From Pseudoflavonifractor phocaeensis (lineage in GTDB: Bacteria; Bacillota; Clostridia; Oscillospirales; Oscillospiraceae): a stretch of DNA of 60,854 bases. Positions 1 through 7,916 of this stretch are shown piece by piece (position 1 is the stretch's first letter; the number at the start of each line of letters is the position of its first letter). The position numbers were made by a program, and so were the translations under genes. The stretch lies in NCBI RefSeq assembly GCF_016901955.1, contig NZ_JACJLC010000011.1:1-60854 (forward strand), given 5' to 3'. The notes beneath the pieces were generated by a model, which did no database searches, was not told the DNA's origin, and was given only the letters and a program-made list of their open reading frames with translations.

Positions 1-80
1 TTGACAGTTGTATTTTCCTTGGCCTCACCAGAGCTAATCTGTTCTACCGTAGCCACTCGCACATAAACCGCAACAGTCAT
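1..80 (-). CDS. Serine recombinase, N-terminal part (runs off window)
   Basis: The reading frame starts with ATG at 78-80 and translates as MTVAVYVRVATVEQ before continuing past the window edge. This matches the first beta strand of the resolvase/invertase catalytic domain (YxRVST-like), which carries the catalytic serine further on or in the unseen part. A purine-rich GAGGGAAAGGA lies just before the ATG. Its start overlaps the stop of the recombinase remnant upstream by four bases (ATGA), so the two were probably translated together. Whether this copy is full length cannot be seen. Confidence 0.6.
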   Translation of the reverse strand, partial: MTVAVYVRVATVEQISSGEAKENTTV

Positions 81-856
81 TCCTTTCCCTCCATATCTTC
101 AAAGATGTCTTTGAATTTCCAGACTATTTCGATACTGTCCTGACCATGAACATAGATGGCAGAGATCAAAGCATGGGCAAGCTCGTATGTAAGACCTTCG
201 CCTTTCTGGTATTCGCCTACTACCTTAGCTTCGTGCATCCCCTCAACGACAATCCAGTCCTCTCGATCCTGCGGGATGCTCTTCCGTGAGCCGACACCGC
301 CGGACTTGCGCCTGTGGCCTACTGTCGCTCCGGTATAAACATAGTTGGTCAGGATTTTATAGACCATAGATGCCGTCCAGCTTATCTTATCGCTCATGTA
401 GCTGAACTTCTTATTGTCAGGATGCTTGCCTTTGAAATACTGTCCCGGCGTGAGAATGTTGTCATCGTTCAGGCCAAGAGCAATCTGTGATGTGTTCATG
501 CCCTGCAAAGCCTCATCGAAGACCCTGCGAACGACTTCTGCGGCCTCCGGGTCAAGTTTAAGCTTGTTGCGGATTTCCGGGTGAAGCACATAGCCGTAGG
601 GAGCGTAGCCGCCCACATACTTGCCCTGCTTCATCATCTGGATTTTTGCAGTTGTCGTTTTGACCGAGAGATCCTTGCTGTACGCAGCATAGATGATACT
701 GCGCATGACAACCTCAAGGCCACCGGTTGTTCCCTTATGCCCACAATATGGGCATTTCACCATGCGCATCTTCTGATTGACAATGGCGTGTCGCGCCCTT
801 CGGATTTTCTCTTGCATCTCAGGGGAAGGCTCAGACACACGGATGCTTTTCTTCAT
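77..856 (-). pseudogene. Fused recombinase remnant lacking the catalytic domain
   Basis: From about residue 42 this is the back half of a large serine recombinase. It begins near KGTTGGLEVV, followed by the recombinase domain (GKYVGGYAPYGYVL and TASMVYKILTNYVYTGATVG). The usual 120-130 residue N-terminal catalytic domain is missing. In its place are about 40 residues with a CPYC motif that resemble the start of the small cysteine-rich proteins encoded beside such recombinases. The join falls at a shared KG, as expected for a microhomology deletion. The ATG at 854-856 has a good GGAGGTG site, so the chimera may be made, but it cannot cut DNA. The zinc-ribbon and coiled-coil tail is also short. 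Confidence 0.7.
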
Positions 857-1252
857 GCCCACACCTCCAACGGATCGTTGTACTCGCTGTATGGGCAGCA
901 CTCCAAGTGACCAAGCTGTTTCAACCGGATGATTGCGGCTGATTTGGAAACGCCAAACTGCTTACAGACTAAATCCAGCGCAACCCTGTCCTGATAGACA
1001 AAAGTCCCTTCATAGCTGACGAGCTTCCGGCCTCTGGCGTAATACGCAACCGCAAGGTCGATTTCCCGCTGGGGCATCAGGATGGCCGCGCCTAAGACAT
1101 TTGCTTGCCATTCATTCCAGTCTTCACGGGTTTTTAATTCCCGGAGCGAATAGGCTGTCCGGGCGGAATATTTACGCTGGCAGACTTTCCGAACTTCGTC
1201 TGTCTCCATCTGGAACAGGATTTGATGAGCGCACTCATGGGCAAGGGTACGT
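853..1252 (-). pseudogene. ImmA/IrrE-type metallopeptidase, 5'-truncated
   Basis: The translated fragment contains RTLAHECAHQILF, a HExxH zinc-peptidase motif, and NEWQANVLGAAILMP, which carries the downstream Glu and the typical LMP segment of the ImmA/IrrE family. These peptidases usually cleave phage- or ICE-type repressors. Upstream of RTLAH the sequence belongs to the oppositely oriented metallo-beta-lactamase fragment, so the gene has lost its start and N-terminal part near 1245-1252. The stop overlaps the next start (ATGA at 853-856), showing it was cotranscribed with the recombinase genes. Confidence 0.65.
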
Positions 1253-1780
1253 ATGTTATTAGCGAATACCGTCATTGGGAAGAAACACACTGTTATCTGC
1301 TGAATGGTACCAAACGCAGTTTGTTAATTGACACAGGACTCGGAATTTGTAATATTTCTGAAGTGATTTCAGAGTTGACAGATAAGCCTGTTACAGCTAT
1401 TGCAACCCATATCCATTGGGATCACATAGGCGGTCATAAATACTATCCTGATTTTTATGCACATGAAGCAGAATTGGATTGGCTGAACGGCGGCTTCCCT
1501 CAGCCGTTAGAAACGATTAAGGAATATGTGGTTGACCGCTGTGAATTACCAACTGATTTTCAAATCAACGAATATAAGTTTTTTCAGGGAAAACCGACCA
1601 AAATATTGCATGTTGGTGAACATATTGACTTAGGCGGAAGAACGGTTGAAATCATTCATACACCAGGACACGCACCGGGACATATGTGCTTTTGGGAAGC
1701 AAATACAGGCTATCTGTTTACTGGTGATTTAGTCTATAAGGATACGCTGACAGCATGGTTTCCCTCTATGGATTCTGCGG
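1240..1780 (+). pseudogene. MBL-fold metallo-hydrolase fragment
   Basis: The frame from about GTYVISEYRHWEETHCYL contains THIHWDHIGGH (the HxHxDH metal motif), TPGHAPGHM and LFTGDLV, so the metal-binding core of a metallo-beta-lactamase-fold hydrolase is present. The first few residues are replaced by sequence from the ImmA fragment, and no clear ribosome site is seen. After TAWFPSMDS at about 1775 the sequence stops resembling the family. The open frame continues to 2025 as probable out-of-frame translation. The C-terminal part, including the last metal ligand region, is lost. Confidence 0.65.
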
Positions 1781-2015
1781 CGGGAAAAAATACGGCATCT
1801 CTATGCCGGACGGAAAGTTCTATACCGGTCTTCTGGTGCTGCCCCTCCGGGAAAATGCCCTGGAGGGAATCCATGGTTACGCTGAATTTTCCGAGGCGCT
1901 GGAGGCGGAGGAAGCGGATATCCTCGCCTTCGATGCTTCATTCCCGAAAAAGGAAAAGAAAGTGCTTCCCTGCCAGCAGGAGTATGAAATTGCCTGTGCA
2001 CAGCTGGATGAATAA
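1781..2015 (+). pseudogene. Unrecognised gene tail fused behind the MBL fragment
   Basis: In the frame ending at 2015 there is a coherent acidic segment (including PDGKFYTGLLVLPL and AEEADILAFDASFP) with codon use unlike the shifted MBL frame. It looks like the C-terminal end of a real protein joined to the MBL fragment after a deletion. I do not recognise the family. No start codon of its own has a credible ribosome site. Confidence 0.35.
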
Positions 2016-2121
2016 GAGGCGATGAAACCATTTTGGAGCTTGGCATGGGTCCGGTGCAGAGTTGCTGGCGTTTTCTAACATACAAGGCGGACGTGAGGTT
2101 TAAAAGAAATACATGAACTAC

Positions 2122-2155
2122 GCCGGAAATCCCTGAGGATTTCCGGCTGTTCTCT
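2122..2155 (+). terminator. Rho-independent terminator
   Basis: An 11-base perfect stem (GCCGGAAATCC, loop CTGA, GGATTTCCGGC) is followed by TGTTCTCTTCTTT. It would end transcription coming from the remnant region. Confidence 0.65.
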
Positions 2156-2638
2156 TCTTTGCATTTTTTACACTCTTCTCATGAACAAACTGGAAGAGAT
2201 GGATATTGGGAGAAAATGGGCGGTCATCGGGATACGGATTGTATTTATAGTGTTTACTAAGTAAAATCATAAACAGAAACCATAATTCGATCTATCTTCG
2301 GCCTTTCGTCCGGTTTTACATGACGGATCAAAAGAAAGAAATATGTACTGCCTCATGACTCGGGACAGGGACATGATCTGAACAGAATCTATATGTATAA
2401 TAGTCACTTCACAAGTTGACGAACCGAAGATTGTCTGATAAGATATGGAACATTACAATGAAAGGAGAAGGTCTTCAACTTATGGATGACGGTGACAGTA
2501 ACACCCCCGCCAAGCCTTCCTCGTACAATTATGAACAGAATCGAATGAGACATGGCCTGTACTTTCGCGAATAATGTGACAGGTCGTGTCTTTTTGCGCT
2601 TTTTTCTGTAATTGTTATGATTTGAGGAGGTACTTACA
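2156..2638 (+). promoter_or_regulatory. Intergenic leader with terminator-like hairpin before the transporter gene
   Basis: No gene is visible in these 483 bases. A possible -10 (TATAAT) lies at about 2396. At 2554-2585 a 7-base stem (GGCCTGT/ACAGGTC, 18-base loop) is followed by two T-runs, so it could act as an attenuator. Smaller hairpins precede it. The layout resembles a regulated 5' leader, possibly metal-responsive given the transporter downstream. I could not match it to the M-box or another riboswitch consensus, so the function is inference. Confidence 0.3.
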
Positions 2639-3991
2639 TTGGAAAATTCTATCTTATTTATGATTTTACTGCAGGTGTTTCTGATCCTGCTCAACGCAGT
2701 CTTTGCCAGTGCGGAGATTGCAGTAATTTCTATCAACGATGCCAAGCTGGCCCGAATGGCGGCGGAGGGAGATAAACGAGCCGTACGACTGGCTCGTCTG
2801 ACCAGCCAACCGGCTCGCTTTCTCGCCACCATCCAGGTAGCCATCACCCTGTCCGGCTTCCTGGGCAGTGCCTTTGCGGCGGAGAACTTTTCGGACGGCC
2901 TGGTCAGTTGGCTGGTAGGCCTGGGTGTGGGCATTCCCGCTGCTACCTTGGATGCCATCGCCGTGGTCATCATCACGCTGATTTTGTCCTACTTTACCCT
3001 GATCTTTGGTGAGCTGGTTCCCAAGCGGGTGGCTATGCGTAAGGCAGAGTCCCTGGCTCTGGGAATCTCCGGCCTGATCTCCGCCATTGCCAAGCTGTTT
3101 GCCCCCATCGTGTGGTTCCTGACCGTTTCCACCAATGCCGTCCTCCGCCTGCTTGGTATCGACCCCAACGCCGAGGAGGAGACCGTCAGTGAGGAGGAGA
3201 TCCGCATGATGGTGGATGTGGGTACTCAGAAAGGCACGATTGACTATGAAGAAAAGCAATTTATCCAAAATGTTTTTGAGTTTGACGACTTGACCGCCGG
3301 GGAGATTGCCACCCATCGAACTGATCTGACCATTCTATGGTTGGAGGAGAGCATGGAGGAGTGGGCTGCTACCATCCACAACAGCCGCCACACCCGGTAT
3401 CCTGTGTGCGGAGAATCCGCGGACGATGTGGTGGGTATCCTCAATGCAAAAGATTACTTCCGTTTGACCGAACGGAGCCGGGAGGCCGTGCTGGAACAGG
3501 CGGTGGAGACTCCCTATTTGGTACCGGACAGCGTCAAGGCAGATGTGCTGTTCCGCAACATGAAGGGTGGCTGTCATCCCTTGGCGGTGGTGCTGGACGA
3601 ATACGGCGGCATGACGGGCATTGTCACCATCAATGATCTTGTGGAACAGCTGGTGGGAGATCTGGGCGAGGAGGATATATGCCGAAGCGCTCTTCCGCTG
3701 ATCGAGGCTGTGGATTCCGGCACCTGGAAGATCCGTGGAGAGACCCCGCTGGAGGAGGTCGCCCAGGTACTTGGTGTCACACTGCCCTGCGACGACTTCG
3801 ACACTTTTAACGGACTGGTCTTTGGGGCCGTAGCCACCATTCCCGAGGATGGGGCCACTATTGAAGTGGAAACCACCGGCCTGGTGATCCGGGTCACTGA
3901 GATCCGAAACCATCAAGTGGTGATGGCGTTGGTTTGCCTGGCAGAGCCACAGAATACAGAAAAGCAGAAACATAGAGGTGAGCATGAGTAA
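2639..3991 (+). CDS. CNNM/HlyC-CorC family transporter (hemolysin family protein)
   Basis: This 450-residue membrane protein has the usual layout: an N-terminal DUF21/CNNM transmembrane domain (about residues 1-190, with LLNAVFASAEIAVISIND), a CBS-domain pair (about 210-340, including ILNAKDYF and VVLDEYGGMTGIVT) and a C-terminal CorC_HlyC domain. The family is linked to magnesium or cobalt efflux and salt tolerance. The name hemolysin is historical. The start is TTG at 2639 with GAGGAGGT seven bases upstream, and no closer ATG fits. It is a single gene with its own leader. Confidence 0.88.
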   Translation: MENSILFMILLQVFLILLNAVFASAEIAVISINDAKLARMAAEGDKRAVRLARLTSQPARFLATIQVAITLSGFLGSAFAAENFSDGLVSWLVGLGVGIPAATLDAIAVVIITLILSYFTLIFGELVPKRVAMRKAESLALGISGLISAIAKLFAPIVWFLTVSTNAVLRLLGIDPNAEEETVSEEEIRMMVDVGTQKGTIDYEEKQFIQNVFEFDDLTAGEIATHRTDLTILWLEESMEEWAATIHNSRHTRYPVCGESADDVVGILNAKDYFRLTERSREAVLEQAVETPYLVPDSVKADVLFRNMKGGCHPLAVVLDEYGGMTGIVTINDLVEQLVGDLGEEDICRSALPLIEAVDSGTWKIRGETPLEEVAQVLGVTLPCDDFDTFNGLVFGAVATIPEDGATIEVETTGLVIRVTEIRNHQVVMALVCLAEPQNTEKQKHRGEHE

Positions 3992-4090
3992 TTGGATTTG
4001 AATTTACAGGCGAACTGGATACCAAAGGGGAAGAAATCATGATATATCGAAGTACCATGTGAGAAAAGAGTTGAATTCAATATAAGCAGT

Positions 4091-4878
4091 ATGTTTCGAG
4101 TAACACACGATACAAAACACGCCGACCTCAAGGAGATTCTGGCTTTGATCCGAACAAAGAACCCGATAGGATTTGAGCTGCTCTATGCCCGGTATTACCG
4201 GCTTCTGTTTAGCACTGCCTATGCGGTGCTCCGGCAGGAGAGCGACGCTATGGATGCGGTACAAAACGCGGCATTGCGGCTCTATACCATGGACGAGAGC
4301 CTGTTTCCCTCCGATCACGAACTGGCCTGGCTCCCCATACGGTGGTCAAAAATGAAGCCCTAATGGTCCTGCGGAAAAAGAAGCCGGAGCATTCTGTGAA
4401 TGAGCTTCCGGAGATCCCTGTCCCTGAGCGGCAGTTGGAGATGCTGGAGGACATGGAGACGGTTCAGTCCATGCTGTCCTCTCTTGATCAAAAGCGACAG
4501 AATGTGGTCACCCTGAAAGTCCTGGGTGGCCTGAGTCACAAGGAGATCGCCCAGCTGTTGTCCATGCCTGTGGGAACGGTCCAGTGGCTCTACAACACCT
4601 CCATCAAAAGCCTGCGGCGAACCCTCACCGCTCTGGTCAGCGTGGCAATCGTTTCTGCGGTTGGTCTTCTGTACCAGGCAGCCCAGTATTTCCGTACACC
4701 TGTCCAGGAGCCTGGCGGCGATTTTGGCATCAGCAGCATCCCGCCCGCAGAGCCGTCCCTGTCTCCCTGGTTTACGGTGTGGTTGACCCTGCTGATCGTT
4801 TCCATTGTGGCCGGAATTCTTTTTTCAAATTTTCCGACAAAATTCCAACAAAGCGAAATCCTCGCCGCATCTAAATAG
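4091..4878 (+). pseudogene. Sigma-70 family factor with C-terminal membrane segments, frameshifted
   Basis: The first frame (4091-4363) encodes a region-2-like segment (FELLYARYYRLLFSTAYAVL, ending DHELAWL). The second frame (4342-4878) continues with TVVKNEALMVLRKKK and a clear region 4 (LGGLSHKEIAQLLSMPVGTV). The frame changes within TGGCTCCCCATACG at about 4331-4340. One missing C in the C-run would restore WLPHTVVKNEAL. After the sigma domains come two hydrophobic stretches (around SVAIVSAVGLLYQ and FTVWLTLLIVSIVAGILF), giving a rebuilt protein of about 260 residues tied to the membrane. The S-layer-homology gene starts 40 bases downstream. The break may be real, phase-variable or an assembly error. 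Confidence 0.7.
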
Positions 4879-4918
4879 ATGAACGGGCAAACGCCAAAAC
4901 ATCGAAGGAGGATTTCAA

Positions 4919-6058
4919 ATGCGGTTCAAACGATTCTGTTCACTAAGCATAGCTGCGGCCATTGGCATGAGTATTCTGGCGGGGACTGCCGCCGCAAAGG
5001 AGACGACCACCGGAGTAGGGTTTGACTTTAACCAGAATGACGGTGGGTTTACTCCCATTTTTTCCGACTACCCCAACGAGCAGGGGGTGGAGGAATTTTA
5101 TGAGCTTCGCTCCGGCCATGAGGAGGTTCCCATTGCAGACGCTGGAAAGGGACTTTTCCTCTCCGGCAATAATCACAGCGACGATCTCTTTATGGGATAT
5201 TTCAAAGAACTGAGTGGCCTGGCTCCCGAGACAGAGTATCAGTTCACTGTCCGTTTCAAGCTGGCAACCAATGTGGAAAATGATATGATCGGCATCGGCG
5301 GCGCTCCCGGAGAATCGGTCTTCGTCAAGTGCGGTGTTGCCTCTGAGGAGCCGGAAAACAGCCTGGACACCCTGAACCACTTCCGCCTGAACATCGACAA
5401 GGGCAGTCAGAGCACCAGCGGATCGGACATGATCGTGGTCGGCAACCTTGCCAAAGAGGAAGTCAACCGTCCCGGCGAATATGAGTTCAACGAGATCGAG
5501 ACTAAGGTAATTGCCCGGACAGATGAAGCGGGAACGGCGTATCTGGTGATCGGCACAGACTCCGGCTTTGAAGGGGTGACCTCCTACTATCTGGATGACA
5601 TCTCCGTCAGCTGGGCCGATACAGCCACGGTCTCCGTCACCCGGGGCGACGCAGCCAAGATGCTGTTTGACCATGCCCATCGCTGGGACGAGGCCGTTGG
5701 AACCCCCACCTTTACGGATGTGGCCTGGGATGCTCCTTACGCTGAGGCAGTTGCCTGGACAGAGCAAAACGGTTATCTGGGCGGCTACGGCAACGGCTTC
5801 TTTGGGCCGGAGGATGCCATGACCGTGGAACAGGCCATGGTGATGATCTATCGTCTGTTCGGCAGCCCCAAGGTGACCGATGCAGACATTCTGGACCGGT
5901 ACGAGGATGGCGAACAAGTCTCCGCCTGGGCCCGGGACGCCGTTGCATTTGCCATTGTCAACAAGCTGCTGGAGCCGGATGGGAGTATCCTGCCCCAGTC
6001 GCCCATCAGCGTGAAAGCCCTGCGCTATGCCATCGGTCAGATCGGAATGGCTGACTAA
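4919..6058 (+). CDS. Secreted S-layer-homology (SLH) domain protein
   Basis: The protein has 379 residues. Residues 1-26 form a signal peptide (basic start, hydrophobic core, cleavage near AGTAAAKE). Residues about 30-235 look like one beta-sandwich domain ending YYLDDISVSW, similar in style to carbohydrate-binding modules. The last 135 residues carry two to three SLH motifs (GTPTFTDVAWDAPYAEAVAW, then NGYLGGYGNGFFGPEDAMT), which usually bind pyruvylated wall polymers. GAAGGAGG sits just before the start. It lies 40 bases behind the membrane-linked sigma factor and is probably cotranscribed with it. Its ligand is unknown. Confidence 0.8.
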   Translation: MRFKRFCSLSIAAAIGMSILAGTAAAKETTTGVGFDFNQNDGGFTPIFSDYPNEQGVEEFYELRSGHEEVPIADAGKGLFLSGNNHSDDLFMGYFKELSGLAPETEYQFTVRFKLATNVENDMIGIGGAPGESVFVKCGVASEEPENSLDTLNHFRLNIDKGSQSTSGSDMIVVGNLAKEEVNRPGEYEFNEIETKVIARTDEAGTAYLVIGTDSGFEGVTSYYLDDISVSWADTATVSVTRGDAAKMLFDHAHRWDEAVGTPTFTDVAWDAPYAEAVAWTEQNGYLGGYGNGFFGPEDAMTVEQAMVMIYRLFGSPKVTDADILDRYEDGEQVSAWARDAVAFAIVNKLLEPDGSILPQSPISVKALRYAIGQIGMAD

Positions 6059-6115
6059 ACAACCATATGACATGCCATTGTAGAAGTAAATCCTGCAACA
6101 ATCGTTTTTGCTATA

Positions 6116-6340
6116 TCATAGATAGAAGGACACCGATAGCGAGACTGTCGGTGTCCTTCTATGCCATCCGGCCTTGCTACCGATGTTGCAAAGCTCATGG
6201 GTGCGCTTCGCTCGTTCGCCTTTCTCGTAATACTGCTTGCGGTTTTCCAGACGGGTAAGCCTGTGCTGCTCTTGGGCAAGCCTAAGTTCTGCCCGTTCTT
6301 TCTCCAAACGGAGTTGGTCGAGTGTTTTCTTCTCTGGCAT
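6116..6340 (-). pseudogene. DUF3847-like conjugative-element protein, C-terminally truncated
   Basis: The first 55 residues (MPEKKTLDQLRLEKERAEL, NRKQYYEKGERAKRTHELCN) match the small coiled-coil DUF3847 proteins found next to relaxase genes in Clostridia conjugative elements. AAAGGAGG lies nine bases before the ATG. After about residue 55 the reading frame runs into the inverted repeat behind the SLH gene, so the normal tail is lost. With the recombinase remnants at 1-2015 it marks the region as a mobile-element scar. Confidence 0.6.
6124..6160 (+). terminator. Perfect inverted repeat, possible terminator
   Basis: A 13-base stem (AGAAGGACACCGA and its complement) with a short loop follows the SLH gene. 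There is no strong T-run, so it may be an mRNA 3' stabiliser or a shared end for the convergent remnant gene. Confidence 0.45.
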
Positions 6341-6424
6341 AAAAATGACCTCCTTCTTTGAAAATTGGGATAAAAAAAGACCGTTTCTTCTGCATAATGC
6401 AAAAGGTTAACGGCCTTTTGGTAA

Positions 6425-7162
6425 TTATCTTTTCTTCTTTGCTATCGCCTTGACAAGCAACATCATCGGGCGACGAAGTTCATCCGTCATTCCCGGAATA
6501 TCCATCATTTCTTTTGGTGGCTGGGCTTCCTCTACAACGGCAATATCAAATTGATTATTTAATAATCCCATCAGAATCTGGGTAAGGGTATGGTGATATT
6601 TCACTACATCACAACCCAAAAAATGAGTGTTTCTTTGACCTGAAAGAAAATAATTGTCAACCGGCCAATACTTCGGTGTTCCATCAGTTTTGTATATCCA
6701 ATCTTGCCCAACTCCCGCAGTGAACACAGGATGTTCAATATTAAAAAGGAATATGCCATCTGCCTTTAGTGTTTGATAAATTTTTTTGAAGATTTCATCG
6801 AGATTCTCTACATAGTGTAAAGCCAAATTAGAGACAACACAATCCCATGTATTTGGGGGATAATTATAATCTTCAATACCGGCTACTTGATATTGTATGC
6901 ACTCATCTGCATTTCTCTTTTGTGCTTCTGTAATCATTTTTTTGCTCAGGTCAATACCTAATACCTGTTTAGCACCCTGTTCTACTGCAAATTTACAGTG
7001 CCACCCATAGCCACATCCTAAATCCAAAACTTTTTTTCCATCAAGTTTTGGAAATAGAGGTCTTAGTTGGTGCCATTCTCCGGCAGCCTCCAGTCCATTT
7101 TGGCTACGGGCCATTTTTGCGTACTCGTTAAAAAATTTTTCGTTATCATATTCATTATTCAT
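6425..7162 (-). CDS. Class I SAM-dependent methyltransferase
   Basis: The 245 residues show a Rossmann methyltransferase fold: motif I KVLDLGCGYGWHCKFA at about 44-59, the acidic end of beta 2 (VLGIDLS), motif II VSNLALHYVENLDEIF, and the YQTLKADGIFLFNIEHP strand. The substrate cannot be named. Small-molecule methyltransferases of this shape are common. The gene is far richer in A and T than the core genes of this window, which suggests horizontal transfer. GGAAGGA precedes the ATG. Confidence 0.8.
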   Translation of the reverse strand: MNNEYDNEKFFNEYAKMARSQNGLEAAGEWHQLRPLFPKLDGKKVLDLGCGYGWHCKFAVEQGAKQVLGIDLSKKMITEAQKRNADECIQYQVAGIEDYNYPPNTWDCVVSNLALHYVENLDEIFKKIYQTLKADGIFLFNIEHPVFTAGVGQDWIYKTDGTPKYWPVDNYFLSGQRNTHFLGCDVVKYHHTLTQILMGLLNNQFDIAVVEEAQPPKEMMDIPGMTDELRRPMMLLVKAIAKKKR

Positions 7163-7304
7163 AATGATCGTCCTTCCATTATTTTCTATTGGCTAAATAC
7201 TTTTTATCAAATTTTACCACAAGAGTATAAATAAAACTACCACAGCCCCCAAAACCGCCTGAAAATTTTTCCTCGGGATAAAATTCCCCGTTAATAAAAG
7301 TGTT

Positions 7305-7333
7305 TTGCACGCTCACACACCTGATGCTATAAT
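7305..7333 (+). promoter_or_regulatory. Sigma-A promoter of the VOC gene
   Basis: TTGCAC at 7305-7310 and TATAAT at 7328-7333 are separated by 17 bases. The start codon at 7399 follows about 60 bases later. A partly symmetrical stretch (GGTAATGGTAACC) between them could bind a regulator. Confidence 0.75.
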
Positions 7334-7398
7334 AGCAGAAATAACGGTAATGGTAACCATGTTGGTGACATAAATAGACCGGAAAGAAGGTAACGCTT

Positions 7399-7849
7399 AT
7401 GCTGAAAGGAATCATTCATGTGGGTCTGACGGTAACGGATCTGGACCGTTCGGTGGCATTTTATCGGGATGTTCTGGGGCTTGCCTATTTGGGCGAGATG
7501 GAGATGGAAGGGCTGGAGACAGAGCAGCTGTTTCAGCGGAAGGGCTGCAAGGCCAGAGTGGCCTATCTCAACGGCAGCCGGGAACTGGCTGCGCCGCCGG
7601 TGGAGCTGATTCAATTTGTTGGGCAGGAACCGGAACGTCAGTCCGGAGATCTGTTTCGTACCTCCATTTCGGAGCTGTGCTTTGCCGTAGAGGACATCGA
7701 CCGGGAGTACCGGCGTCTTAAGGAGATGGGCGTGGAGTTCCTGTCCGAACCGCAGACCTTTGACTCCAGAATATGGATTTGGCAAGAGCCGGGCAGTCTA
7801 TCTACGGGATCCGGACGGGATCGTGCTGGAGCTGTTGCAGACTCTTTAA
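7399..7849 (+). pseudogene. VOC (glyoxalase/dioxygenase-like) protein, frameshifted near the end
   Basis: The N-terminal half (HVGLTVTDLDRSVAFYRDVL) and the second repeat (ELCFAVEDIDREYRRLKEMG) are typical of the vicinal-oxygen-chelate fold. Near 7770 the frame changes: the original frame runs on to 7875 as nonsense, while the next frame reads YGFGKSRAVYLRDPDGIVLE and stops at 7849. That second reading is the conserved metal-site C-terminus with the final Glu, so a small indel has detached it. The true gene end was probably 7849, just before the terminator. Confidence 0.7.
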
Positions 7850-7856
7850 ATGGAAA

Positions 7857-7903
7857 CGCCTTGGAAAGACGATGATTACAAGCGTCTTTCCAAGGCGTTT
7901 TTA
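7857..7903 (+). terminator. Strong rho-independent terminator
   Basis: A perfect 15-base stem (CGCCTTGGAAAGACG and its complement, 11-base loop) is followed by TTTTTA. It separates the VOC gene from the convergent reductase gene. Confidence 0.9.
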
Positions 7904-7916
7904 TATGCAGGAGATT

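Larger units (their letters stand above)
1..2015. mobile_element. Degraded integrative-element remnant
   Basis: This stretch holds pieces of at least five genes, several joined end to end without intact termini. They are a serine recombinase start, a recombinase back half fused to a cysteine-rich leader, the back half of an ImmA/IrrE peptidase, a metallo-beta-lactamase-fold core and an unrecognised tail. The ImmA, cysteine-rich and tandem recombinase order is typical of the integrase end of Clostridia conjugative elements (family knowledge). The junctions suggest repeated internal deletions. The far end lies outside the window, so attachment sites cannot be placed. Confidence 0.7.

Noticed and set aside
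2440-2600. M-box magnesium riboswitch before the transporter
   Set aside because: The conserved M-box blocks I know are not present. Only a generic leader hairpin can be supported.
4345-4356. Programmed -1 frameshift at the A-run in the sigma gene
   Set aside because: Slippage at TCAAAAATG would join the frames, but the residues before it (PIRWSK) do not look like sigma sequence while TVVKNEAL does. The frame must change further upstream in the C-run, so an indel is more likely.
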